A DNA stretch of 64,000 nt from positions 1 through 64,000 of the forward strand of contig NZ_RWJF01000001.1 of NCBI RefSeq assembly GCF_003970925.1. Direction: 5' to 3'. Below, piece after piece: positions 19,480 through 27,266 of the stretch. The translations under genes were made by a program, and so were the position numbers. Every line of letters begins with the position of its first letter. Within the stretch, counting starts at the first letter, position 1. The notes under the pieces were generated by a model. That model did no database searches. It was given only the letters and a program-made list of their open reading frames with translations, and had not been told where the DNA came from. This DNA is from Sphingomonas ginkgonis (lineage in GTDB: Bacteria; Pseudomonadota; Alphaproteobacteria; Sphingomonadales; Sphingomonadaceae).

Positions 19480-20859
19480 ATGACTCACCAATTCGAAAGC
19501 ACCATCCTCCGCGAATATGATATTCGCGGGATCGTCGGCCACACGCTCCACGAGGCGGACGCCTATGCCATCGGGCGGACGCTCGGCTCCATGGCGCGCG
19601 ACGAGGGCGTCACCACGCTCGCGGTCGGCCGCGATGGCCGGACCCACTCGGAACGGCTCGAGGCCGAGCTGGTCCGCGGCCTGACCGAGACCGGGATCGA
19701 CGTCGTCCGCACCGGCATGGGCCCCTCGCCGATGCTCTACTTCGCCACCCACACGCTCGACGTCGGCGGCGGCATCCAGGTCACCGGCAGCCACAACCCG
19801 GCCGACTACAACGGCTTCAAGATGCTGCTCTCCGGCCGCTCGGTGTTCGGCGAGGAAATCCAGGGTCTCGGCCGCCGCGCCGGCGAGGGCCGCTGGCACG
19901 ACGGCCAGGGCAAGGTCACGCAAGTCGACATCCTCGACCGCTACGTCGACCGGCTGGTCGAGGGTTTCCGCGGCAAGGCGATGCGCGTCGGCTGGGACGC
20001 CGGCAACGGCGCCGCCGGGCCCGCGCTGGAGAAGCTGGTCAAGAAGCTCCCGGGCGAGCATCACACCATCTACACCGACGTCGACGGCAACTTCCCCAAC
20101 CACCATCCCGATCCCACGGTCGAGAAGAACCTCGAGGATCTGAAGAAGCTCGTCGCGGAGAAAAATCTCGATCTCGGCATCGCCTTTGATGGCGACGGCG
20201 ACCGGATCGGCGCGGTCGATGCCAAGGGCCGGGTGATCTGGGGCGACCAGTTGCTCGCGATCCTCGCCGAGCCGGTGCTCAAGGACGAGCCGGGCGCCAC
20301 CATCATCGCCGACGTCAAGGCCAGCCAGGCGCTGTTCGACCGCATCGGCGAGCTCGGCGGCCAGCCGCTGATGTGGAAGACCGGCCACAGCCTCATCAAG
20401 TCCAAGATGAAGGAAACCAAGGCCCCGCTCGCCGGCGAGATGAGCGGCCACATCTTCTTCAAGCATCGCTGGTTCGGCTTCGACGACGCGCTCTACGCCT
20501 CGGTCCGCCTCTTGGAGGCGGTGAGCGAGAGCGGCCAGTCGCTGACCGAGCTGCGCGATGCCATGCCCGACAATCGCGCCACCCCCGAGATGCGCTTCCC
20601 GGTCGACGAGAGCCGCAAGTTCGCGGTGGTGACCGAGGTGCTCGACCGCCTCAAGGGCGACGGAGTCCGCGTCGACGCGACCGACGGCGCTCGGGTGATG
20701 ACCGACGACGGCTGGTGGCTGCTGCGCGCCTCCAACACCCAGGACGTGCTCGTCGCCCGCGCCGAGGCGCGCGACGACGCGGGCCTCGAGCGGCTGCTCA
20801 CCGCGATCGACCAGCAGCTCGCCCACTCGGGCGTCGAGCGCACCGAGGACAGCCACTAG
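19480..20859 (+). CDS. Phosphomannomutase/phosphoglucomutase
   Basis: 459-residue alpha-D-phosphohexomutase, interconverting hexose 1- and 6-phosphates for nucleotide-sugar and exopolysaccharide synthesis. The phosphoserine loop is TGSHNPADYNGFK, the magnesium loop DGDGDRIGAVD and the sugar-binding loop GEMSGHIFF. The ATG at 19480 (MTHQFESTILREYDIRG) fits the family N-terminus; an in-frame ATG 36 bases upstream gives a 12-residue extension. It is probably the AlgC/PgmG type that uses both mannose and glucose phosphates. Confidence 0.9.
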   Translation: MTHQFESTILREYDIRGIVGHTLHEADAYAIGRTLGSMARDEGVTTLAVGRDGRTHSERLEAELVRGLTETGIDVVRTGMGPSPMLYFATHTLDVGGGIQVTGSHNPADYNGFKMLLSGRSVFGEEIQGLGRRAGEGRWHDGQGKVTQVDILDRYVDRLVEGFRGKAMRVGWDAGNGAAGPALEKLVKKLPGEHHTIYTDVDGNFPNHHPDPTVEKNLEDLKKLVAEKNLDLGIAFDGDGDRIGAVDAKGRVIWGDQLLAILAEPVLKDEPGATIIADVKASQALFDRIGELGGQPLMWKTGHSLIKSKMKETKAPLAGEMSGHIFFKHRWFGFDDALYASVRLLEAVSESGQSLTELRDAMPDNRATPEMRFPVDESRKFAVVTEVLDRLKGDGVRVDATDGARVMTDDGWWLLRASNTQDVLVARAEARDDAGLERLLTAIDQQLAHSGVERTEDSH

Positions 20860-20982
20860 GACCCACGGCAACGGCCGGCCGCGCGGCGACTCCCCTCGCC
20901 CGCGGCCGTTCCCGGCTGCCGTCCGCTGGACTGTCGACCGGCAAATCCCCATGCTGTGCGCTCACAGGTGTGGGATCAGTTC

Positions 20983-21357
20983 ATGTCCAGTCTCTTGCGT
21001 TTCATGCTGCTCGGCATCGGCATCGCCGCTCTGTCGGGACCCGCCCAGCCCAAATGGCTGTTCGATCACGGCGCCGGCCGCGACCTCCGCTGCTTCGTCC
21101 TCTATGCCGCGGGAGCCGGCACGGTGACGGAAGACGGCAAGAAGCAGGCCGCCGGCCTCGGCCTCCTCTACTTTCGCGGCAAGCTCGCCGGCGAGGCCCC
21201 CAACCTCGACCTCCCCTTGATGGTCCGGCGCGAGTTCGCCGCGATCCGCAGGAACAAGCAGGTCAAGGACATCGCCAAGTCCTGCGACACCGAGTTCTAC
21301 TCGCGCGGCAACGAACTCGACCAGATCGGCCGCGAGCTGAAGAACAGCGAACGCTGA
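20983..21357 (+). CDS. Hypothetical exported protein
   Basis: 124 residues with an N-terminal hydrophobic signal-like segment (LLRFMLLGIGIAALSGPAQ) and a mixed-charge remainder ending in a Lys/Glu-rich helix; two cysteines (RCFVLY and KSCDTEF) could form a disulfide. No family was recognised. The ATG at 20983 is preferred to a GTG nine codons earlier because it begins the signal. Codon use is typical of the chromosome. Confidence 0.65.
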   Translation: MSSLLRFMLLGIGIAALSGPAQPKWLFDHGAGRDLRCFVLYAAGAGTVTEDGKKQAAGLGLLYFRGKLAGEAPNLDLPLMVRREFAAIRRNKQVKDIAKSCDTEFYSRGNELDQIGRELKNSER

Positions 21358-21459
21358 TCGTCGCGCGCCCCTCCCGTGACGGGGGGGGGTCGGACGCCTC
21401 GGTGGACAGCAGCGAAAAGACCGGATCCGCTGCCGGCGCGCAACCGCGACGGCGGGAGA

Positions 21460-22494
21460 TTACTGCGGCCGGTCTCCCGCGCCACCCCGAAGGCGCGCCG
21501 CGTCCTCCGCCTGCGCGCGGCACTTGACCCCGCCTTCCTCGGTGCGCCCGGCCGCCATCGGCGCATGGACCGCCCCAGTGGTCGCCGGCAGCGCCGCGCC
21601 CTTCCTCATCTCGCGCAGCTGGATGTCCGCCGCGACATGTTCGGTGAGGTCCGGCAGAAACCCGTGCGCGCTGGTCGCCGCCTGCGCCTTCCACCCCACC
21701 GGCAGCTCTTCGCGCGGGTGGAGCGAGACCCACATCAGCGCGTCGACGATCTTGGACGGGTGATCCATCAGGATCATCCGCCCGGTGTGCCCGCTGTAAT
21801 TGGCCGCATGGTCGAAGAAGGGCGTGTCGGCGGCATAGGGCATGACGGTCGCGACCCGGATTGTCCCCCCCTTGCCGGCCTGTCGCAGCTCCTGGTTGAT
21901 CGCGCGGCCGAGGCTCAGCACCCCCGCCTTGGTCGCGGCGTAGCTCGCATGATAGGCGATCGGGATCACGCTCTCGACCGAGCCCATGTTGACCAGCGTG
22001 CCCTGCCCCTGCGCGACGAACTGGCGCAGCGCGACCCGGCTGCCGTAGACCACGCCCTTCAAGTTGGTGTCGATCAGCCGCGACTGGTCGGCCGCCGGGA
22101 TGTCCCAGAAGCGCCCGATCGCGCCCACCCCGGCGATGTTCATCCACACGTCGATCCGTCCGAACCGCTGCATCGCGGCGCGGCCGAGCGCCTCCATCGC
22201 CGCCGGGTCGCCGGCGTCGGTCGGCACCACCAGCGCCTGTCCGCCCGAGGCGCGGATCCGGCCGGCGATCTCCTCCAGCAGGTCGCCCCGCCGCGCCGCC
22301 AGCACGACATTGGCGTGGTTCTGCCCGAGCCGCAGCGCCGCGCCCTGGCCGAAGCCGCTCGAGGCGCCGACGATGACGAAGGTCCGCCCGCCGAGCTGGC
22401 GATACTCGGCGGGTCGGAGCCGGGCGTCGACCGCGCAGCCGGACAGCAGCGCGCCCGCCAGCAGGATCGCGGCTCTAGGCCTCGACCAGCACAT
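21460..22494 (-). CDS. Short-chain dehydrogenase/reductase with lipoprotein-like N-terminus
   Basis: 344-residue SDR oxidoreductase. The Rossmann motif GASSGFGQG, the NIAG motif and the catalytic Ser plus YxxxK (SYAATK) are present. Unusually, it begins with a lipobox-like signal (AAILLAGALLSGC), which would place it outside the inner membrane, away from the cytoplasmic NAD(P) pool. Its ATG overlaps the end of the upstream alcohol dehydrogenase gene by 20 bases, so the two form an operon. The C-terminal ~60 residues are Ala/Gly/Arg-rich and not conserved SDR fold. Confidence 0.85.
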   Translation of the reverse strand: MCWSRPRAAILLAGALLSGCAVDARLRPAEYRQLGGRTFVIVGASSGFGQGAALRLGQNHANVVLAARRGDLLEEIAGRIRASGGQALVVPTDAGDPAAMEALGRAAMQRFGRIDVWMNIAGVGAIGRFWDIPAADQSRLIDTNLKGVVYGSRVALRQFVAQGQGTLVNMGSVESVIPIAYHASYAATKAGVLSLGRAINQELRQAGKGGTIRVATVMPYAADTPFFDHAANYSGHTGRMILMDHPSKIVDALMWVSLHPREELPVGWKAQAATSAHGFLPDLTEHVAADIQLREMRKGAALPATTGAVHAPMAAGRTEEGGVKCRAQAEDAARLRGGAGDRPQ

Positions 22495-23629
22495 CCGCCG
22501 GCTCGGTCGCCTTCGGCTGCGTGGCGCGGTTCACGACCTCGCCGCGCACCGGCGTGTCGATCTCCTTCGCGTCGGCATCCTTCTGCAGCGTCGCCATGTC
22601 GATCACGCTGCGGAAATGGACTTCCTCGTCCTTGGCCCGGTCGAACGCCTCGTCGATGTCCTCCATCGCGATCAGCTCGATCCGCGGCCGGACGCCGGTG
22701 CGGGCGCAGAAATCGAGCACCTCCTGCGTATCGCCGATCCCGCCGATCGCCGATCCGGCGATCACCAGCCGCTTCATCACCACGTTGGACATCTGGATGT
22801 CCTCGAACTCGATGAGGTTGCCGACGATCACCATCTTCCCGTCGGCCTTCATCAGCTCGACATAGGGGTTGAAGTCGTGCGGATAGGGAATGGTCGAGAT
22901 GAGGAAGTCGAGGCTTTCCTTCGCGCCTTCCAGCGCCGCGTCGTCGTCCATTGCGATCGTCTGCGAGGCGCCGAGCTCCTTCGCCAGCGGCTCCTTCTCC
23001 GCGTCGGTGGTCAGCGCCACCACCTCGGCGCCGAGCGCCCTGGCGATCTGGATCGCCATGTGCCCGAGCCCGCCGATCCCGGCCACGCCGACCCGCTGCC
23101 CGGCCTTCACCCCCCAGTGCTTCATCGGCTGGTAGGTGGTGATCCCGGCGCATAGGATCGGCGCCGCCTCGGCGTCGCTGATTGCCTCCGGGATCGACAG
23201 CACGAACTCCTCGCGGACGATGATCGCGCTCGAATAGCCACCGTAGCTGTTGGTCCCGTCGGGCTTGATCGGCCCGTTGTAGGTCATCGTCGCGCCCTTG
23301 GGGCCCGAGCAATATTGCTCCTCGCCGCGGCGGCAGGCGTCGCACTCGCGGCAGCTGTTGATCATGCAGCCGACCCCGACCCGGTCGCCGGCCTTGAAGC
23401 GGCTGACGCCCTCGCCGACCTCGGTCACCCGGCCGACGATCTCGTGGCCCGGCACGCAGGGGTAAACGCTGTTGTCCCAGTCGTTCTTCACCTGGTGGAA
23501 GTCGCTGTGGCAGACGCCGCAATGCGAGATGTCGATCGCCACCTCGCCCGCGCGGACCGGCTCGCGGTCGAACTGGACGGGTTTCATCGACCCGCCCTCC
23601 TTGAGGGCGGCATAGCCATGGACGTGCAC
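22475..23629 (-). CDS. Zinc-dependent NAD(P) alcohol dehydrogenase
   Basis: Medium-chain dehydrogenase of about 384 residues. The catalytic zinc site is CGVCHSDFH and GHEIVG; the structural zinc has four cysteines in CRECDACRRGEEQYC; the coenzyme motif is GIGGLGHMAIQ. It resembles the YahK/cinnamyl-alcohol type that reduces aldehydes with NADPH. GTG at 23629 is favoured by AGGAGC nine bases upstream; ATGs at 23650 and 23662 are alternatives. It is the first gene of a pair with the SDR. Confidence 0.88.
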   Translation of the reverse strand: MHVHGYAALKEGGSMKPVQFDREPVRAGEVAIDISHCGVCHSDFHQVKNDWDNSVYPCVPGHEIVGRVTEVGEGVSRFKAGDRVGVGCMINSCRECDACRRGEEQYCSGPKGATMTYNGPIKPDGTNSYGGYSSAIIVREEFVLSIPEAISDAEAAPILCAGITTYQPMKHWGVKAGQRVGVAGIGGLGHMAIQIARALGAEVVALTTDAEKEPLAKELGASQTIAMDDDAALEGAKESLDFLISTIPYPHDFNPYVELMKADGKMVIVGNLIEFEDIQMSNVVMKRLVIAGSAIGGIGDTQEVLDFCARTGVRPRIELIAMEDIDEAFDRAKDEEVHFRSVIDMATLQKDADAKEIDTPVRGEVVNRATQPKATEPADVLVEA

Positions 23630-23819
23630 GTGAGCGCTCCTGCGTTTCATTGAACTACGCAAAGGACGAATTGCAGGCGGGCGCGGTTCCGGCGCGAGCG
23701 AACCAGAATTCCGCCGTTCCGCGCCGAGCGGAGCCCTGCAAGGGTTCAGGAGACCGGCAGCCTCCTCAAGCCCGTTGAAGACCCGTTGCGGCCACCCGTT
23801 TCCCGGATATCATTCCTGT

Positions 23820-23996
23820 GTGGACGACCTCAGCGGATTCGTCATGGCGGTCCTGGACCTGGCGTCGGACAAGGTCGAGGATCGATACGGCGCCAAGGTG
23901 GCATGGTGGTTTACACTCGCCGCTAGTCTGGTCGCCATGGCGATGATCGTTGGCCTGATCTTTCTGCTGGTCTGGATCTTGCCTGCGCGCCGATGA
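23820..23996 (+). CDS. Small single-pass membrane protein
   Basis: 58 residues from a GTG at 23820 (or 50 from the ATG at 23844): a short amphipathic start (MAVLDLASDKVEDRYG) and one clear membrane helix (WWFTLAASLVAMAMIVGLIFLLVWIL). No family was recognised. A longer start at 23775 is possible. It stands alone between the dehydrogenase genes and the lower-GC block. Confidence 0.5.
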   Translation: MDDLSGFVMAVLDLASDKVEDRYGAKVAWWFTLAASLVAMAMIVGLIFLLVWILPARR

Positions 23997-24004
23997 GTCA
24001 GGAA

Positions 24005-24037
24005 GACGTCTGCTTTCGACCCATTGCGGACATTAGG
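24005..24037. repeat. Short repeat with inverted ends (copy 1, before the 24043 gene)
   Basis: Contains GTCTGCTTTCGACCCATTGC followed by GGACATTAGG; its partner at 24650-24682 differs at only a few positions. The ends (GTCyGC and GCGGAC) form a small hairpin. The two copies flank the gene at 24043-24651 as direct repeats. Confidence 0.75.
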
Positions 24038-24042
24038 CGCGG

Positions 24043-24651
24043 ATGCGACAGTTGCTGCTGATGGTCAGCCTCGCTTTGCTATTGTCCCTTGGCGCTCTTG
24101 CTCCTCCCTCATCGGGGGACGCGCTCAAACAGCCTATCGAGTTGGTGAAGCCGGAGGTTGCTGCGGCGCGGGTTGCGGCTTGCGGTTTCAAGAGCGTTCG
24201 TCCGAAGTTTGACGACACGCAACAAGAGGACGTGGTCGAGGTCTCGAAGGTCGCTTCCGCTTCAAAAGAGCAGTTAGAGTGCGTAGCGCGCGCATCGTTG
24301 CAGACGCATTACTACGTTACGTTACCCGCACCCGTGGAACAGACATACCAGACGCTCTATTGGCAGATGTCGCGCGAGCGCGACAAGGCCGATGCGAAGG
24401 CTTGGTTGGACAAACGAGGTCTGCTCGCTCGCCTGCCTCTTTATGACCCCAAGCGTTCTGATGAGGCCACGTTCGCACGCACACTCGAAAAGCTGTGTGG
24501 GCCAAGGGCCACTGGGTCTCTGAAGACGATGGAGGAACACTCCGCTGGCAACCTCGACGAAGAAACGCTCTGGTGTCTGGTGAACGCCGCTTCCGCTTCG
24601 GGCTACCCCCTCGGTTTCATAGGGAACGAGGCATATAAGCGCGAGCGCTAA
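24043..24651 (+). CDS. Hypothetical exported protein, lower GC
   Basis: 202 residues with a Sec-type signal (LLLMVSLALLLSLGALA) and a soluble, mixed-charge remainder containing four cysteines (AACGFK, LECVAR, KLCGPR, LWCLVN) that could form two disulfides. No family was recognised. Codon choice is visibly less GC-biased than its neighbours (many T/A third positions), and the gene is bracketed by two copies of a 33-base repeat, the second overlapping its stop codon. This suggests acquisition from elsewhere. Confidence 0.7.
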   Translation: MRQLLLMVSLALLLSLGALAPPSSGDALKQPIELVKPEVAAARVAACGFKSVRPKFDDTQQEDVVEVSKVASASKEQLECVARASLQTHYYVTLPAPVEQTYQTLYWQMSRERDKADAKAWLDKRGLLARLPLYDPKRSDEATFARTLEKLCGPRATGSLKTMEEHSAGNLDEETLWCLVNAASASGYPLGFIGNEAYKRER

Positions 24652-24682
24652 TGTCCGCTTTCCACCCATTGCGGACGTTCGG
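24650..24682. repeat. Short repeat with inverted ends (copy 2, after the 24043 gene)
   Basis: Contains ATGTCCGCTTTCCACCCATT then GCGGACGTTCGGC. GTCCGC and GCGGAC pair to a hairpin; the element overlaps the last base of the preceding TAA and could act as a transcript end. Confidence 0.75.
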
Positions 24683-24747
24683 CTTACGCCCATGGCGGCC
24701 TTTATCGAAGCCTCGAAAATGCCATCGGTCGGTGGAGGACTCGGGAA

Positions 24748-24921
24748 ATGTTCATAGGCGGTAAGTCGAAGCCCTTGTGGCTAGCTGCCTCCATTCTCTT
24801 TTGCGGTTCGCTCTTTCTCCTCCCGCTACGTAATCCAGATGTCGCTCACGGGATGATCATCGCCGCCATGGTGCTTCTTGTAACCGCGCCACTGAATGGT
24901 CTTCGCGCAGAGAAGCACTGA
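24748..24921 (+). CDS. Small two-helix membrane protein
   Basis: 57 residues beginning MFIGGKSKPLWLAASILF and ending TAPLNGLRAEKH, with two hydrophobic helices (about residues 9-26 and 33-48). GGTGGAGGA lies about 10 bases upstream of the ATG. Base composition is again lower in GC than the surroundings. No family was recognised; the call rests on the start context and membrane pattern alone. Confidence 0.5.
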   Translation: MFIGGKSKPLWLAASILFCGSLFLLPLRNPDVAHGMIIAAMVLLVTAPLNGLRAEKH

Positions 24922-24997
24922 AGGTCCGCCTCCCGCCCAAAAGCACCGCAAGCACTCACGGGCGTTCTCATCTCCGCCTGGTCCTGCTCCCGGCCGG

Positions 24998-25525
24998 TTA
25001 CTCCTGCGAATAGGTGTTCACGACCTCGTGCGCCAGGCGGTCATATTCGGCGAGGTGGCGCTTGCCGACGGCACCGTTGCCGTTGCGCGCGGCGTAGAAA
25101 TATTGCTCGTACGCGGCGAAGGCCCGCTTGCAGCCGGTGTTCCGCTCGGGGATCTTCGTGCCCGTGGTGATCGTGTAGGTACGCCAGTTCTCCCACTGGT
25201 AGCCGGCACAGGTGGCGGTGCGCATCAGCCATTCGAACGTCGAGCCATGCACCTGCTCGAGGTGGGCGATGATGTCGCCGGCGGGGGCCGGCTTGGCCGC
25301 CGGGGCCGTGAAGCTCGACTTGCCGTTCTCGCGTTCCATCTCGTCCGCGTTGCGAAGCATCTCGGCGATGTCCTCGGGCGGAAGCTGGCCGCGCATCCGT
25401 TCGGCCGTCTCGCGGATCTGGCGGATGACCTGGTCCATCTGCGGGTTCCGCTCGGCGGCCGCCGCCGGCGAGAAGGAGAGGATCGCAGTCACGGCCGCGA
25501 TTCGAAGGAGGATGTTCCCGTTCAT
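24998..25525 (-). CDS. Hypothetical exported protein
   Basis: 175 residues from the ATG at 25525 (an ATG three codons earlier is equally possible). A signal peptide (NILLRIAAVTAILSFSPAAAA) is followed by a helical, Gln/Arg/Glu-rich segment (QMDQVIRQIRETAERMRGQL) and a C-terminal part rich in aromatic residues with two cysteines (TATCAGYQW, TGCKRAFAAYEQYF). No family was recognised. The long frame upstream of the signal is not coding. Confidence 0.7.
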   Translation of the reverse strand: MNGNILLRIAAVTAILSFSPAAAAERNPQMDQVIRQIRETAERMRGQLPPEDIAEMLRNADEMERENGKSSFTAPAAKPAPAGDIIAHLEQVHGSTFEWLMRTATCAGYQWENWRTYTITTGTKIPERNTGCKRAFAAYEQYFYAARNGNGAVGKRHLAEYDRLAHEVVNTYSQE

Positions 25526-25683
25526 TTCATGCATGCTCGATTGAAGGTGCGACCGACACTTCCGGGCAAACGAGACACGCCGTTCAGCAACAAGGAAGGA
25601 CCAAGACACGGCGCCGCAGTCAAGAGGCTCGTGGCCCGAACTTCCGGATCGCCCCGCCAGGCGACGGGGGACCCCGGTCGAGC

Positions 25684-25893
25684 CTAGCGCGCGGCGAGCC
25701 AGGCGTCGCTGCAGATCAGGATCAATTCGCGCCTGGCGGCCGGCGTCGCGAGGTGCAGCTCGACCGCTTGCCGGTCTTCCTCCGGCAGCTTGCGAATGAT
25801 CTCCGCAACGCTTCGGCACTGACCTGAACGGGCGAGCTGGAAGGCACGTTCGACGGCCGCGGGTCTCCTCATCACCCGACGATAGGCGATCAT
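25684..25893 (-). CDS. Small conserved-looking hypothetical protein
   Basis: 69 residues starting MIAYRRVMRRPAAVERAF. The pattern AFQLARSGQCRSVAEIIRKL then a short ARRELILICSDAWL tail resembles short sphingomonad proteins with a predicted winged-helix-like segment, but I cannot name the family. The start at 25893 removes an Arg-rich, uncharacteristic extension of the open frame. Confidence 0.5.
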   Translation of the reverse strand: MIAYRRVMRRPAAVERAFQLARSGQCRSVAEIIRKLPEEDRQAVELHLATPAARRELILICSDAWLAAR

Positions 25894-26007
25894 CGAGCCC
25901 CGTGCGAGCGTCCGTCGGCGTTGCGCCCTCCGACCCAGAGCCTGCACGTCGCCGAACGCAGACCCGCCCGGGTAGATCGACCGCCAAAGCACTTGAATTC
26001 CAAGCAG

Positions 26008-27009
26008 CTAATCCTCGTCCTCGTCCTCGTAACCGACCAGGTTCAGCTCGCGCGCCTTGATCTGGTGGAGCATGCACCAGTGCTTGAGCGCCTCCTCGCG
26101 CCCGTGGGTGATCCACACCTCGCTCGGCGCCACCTCGCGGATCGTGTGGGTCAGCTCGTCCCAGTCGGCATGGTCCGAGATGATCAGCGGCAGCTCGACA
26201 TTCTTCTGCCGCGCCCGCTGCCGCACCCGCATCCAGCCCGACGCCATCGCCGTGATCGGGTCGGGCAGCCGCCGCGACCAGCGGTCGTTGAGCGCGCTCG
26301 GCGGGCAGATGATGATGTGCCCGCGCATCTCGTCCTTCTTCGCGCCCGTCGCCGGCCGCATCTCGCCCAGCGGCACGCCGAGCTCCTCGTAGAGCCGGAA
26401 CAATCGCTCCATCGCGCCATGATAGTAGATCGGGTCCTCGTGCCCGCGCCGCCTGACCTCAGCAACCACCCGCTGCGCCTTGCCCAGCGCATAGGCGCCG
26501 ACCAGCACGCAGCGGTCGGGATTGTCGTGCAGCCGCTGCAGCAGCCGGTCAATCTCCCCGCTCGCGTCGGGGTGGCGGAACACCGGCAGGCCGAAGGTCG
26601 CCTCGGTGATGAAGATGTCGCACGGCACCGGCTCGAACGGCGCGCAGGTCGGGTCGGCACGCCGCTTGTAGTCGCCCGACACCACCACCCGCTCGCCCTG
26701 GTGCTCGAGGATGATCTGCGCCGAGCCCAGCACATGGCCTGCCGGCACGAAGCTGACGTCCACCTCGCCCACCCGCACCGTCTCGCCATAGGCGACGGGG
26801 CACTCGGTCTGCTCGCCGTAGCGCGTGTTCATGATCGCCAGCGTCTCGGGCGTCGCCCACACCCGGCCGTGACCGCCGCGGGCGTGATCAGCATGGCCGT
26901 GGGTGACGAGCGCACGCTGCTTGGGCTGCGACGGATCGACCCAGGCGTCGGCGGGCGGTACGTAGATGCCCTCGGGGCGGGGATCGATCCAGGAACCGAG
27001 GCGGGGCAT
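26008..27009 (-). CDS. Ligase-associated DNA damage response exonuclease
   Basis: 333-residue MBL-fold nuclease of the beta-CASP type. The metal site THGHADHARGGHG, the later FVPAGHVLGSAQ and SGDYKRRADPT, and the C-terminal DHADWDEL with ITHGREEAL are family features. In bacteria this protein is encoded with an ATP-dependent DNA ligase, an Lhr-like helicase and the PdeM phosphoesterase; here the helicase and PdeM lie just downstream on the other strand, but no ligase gene is present. It probably trims DNA ends during repair. Confidence 0.9.
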   Translation of the reverse strand: MPRLGSWIDPRPEGIYVPPADAWVDPSQPKQRALVTHGHADHARGGHGRVWATPETLAIMNTRYGEQTECPVAYGETVRVGEVDVSFVPAGHVLGSAQIILEHQGERVVVSGDYKRRADPTCAPFEPVPCDIFITEATFGLPVFRHPDASGEIDRLLQRLHDNPDRCVLVGAYALGKAQRVVAEVRRRGHEDPIYYHGAMERLFRLYEELGVPLGEMRPATGAKKDEMRGHIIICPPSALNDRWSRRLPDPITAMASGWMRVRQRARQKNVELPLIISDHADWDELTHTIREVAPSEVWITHGREEALKHWCMLHQIKARELNLVGYEDEDED

Positions 27010-27068
27010 CGCGCACTTAAGGGTCGAACGGGCCGGCAGGTTCCCCGGCCGCCCGAGGGAGTGACGTG

Positions 27069-27266
27069 ATGAACGGCAACGAGAACTGGTACTGGAACAT
27101 CATCTACATCGGCGCGCTCGCCATGTTCGCGGTGCTGCTGTGGGTCGTGTTCCGCTCGAAGAGCCGCGGCGCCGAGATGAACGACGACCAGACCAACCGC
27201 GCGACCAAGGACCTCTACCGGGCCGAGCACGACGCCCACAAGGACGAGCCCGGCAGCGGCCTCTGA
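27069..27266 (+). CDS. Small single-pass membrane protein in the repair cluster
   Basis: 65 residues: one N-terminal membrane helix (IIYIGALAMFAVLLWVVF) and a hydrophilic cytoplasmic tail (SRGAEMNDDQTNRATKDLY). The ATG at 27069 follows GAGGGAGTGACGTG. Its TGA stop overlaps the CTG from which the helicase frame could begin, suggesting translational coupling. No family was recognised. Confidence 0.65.
   Translation: MNGNENWYWNIIYIGALAMFAVLLWVVFRSKSRGAEMNDDQTNRATKDLYRAEHDAHKDEPGSGL

Noticed and set aside
21371..21390. G9 run and CCCTCCCGTGACGGG hairpin as a terminator
   Set aside because: No T-run follows on either strand; it may be a degenerate repeat remnant.
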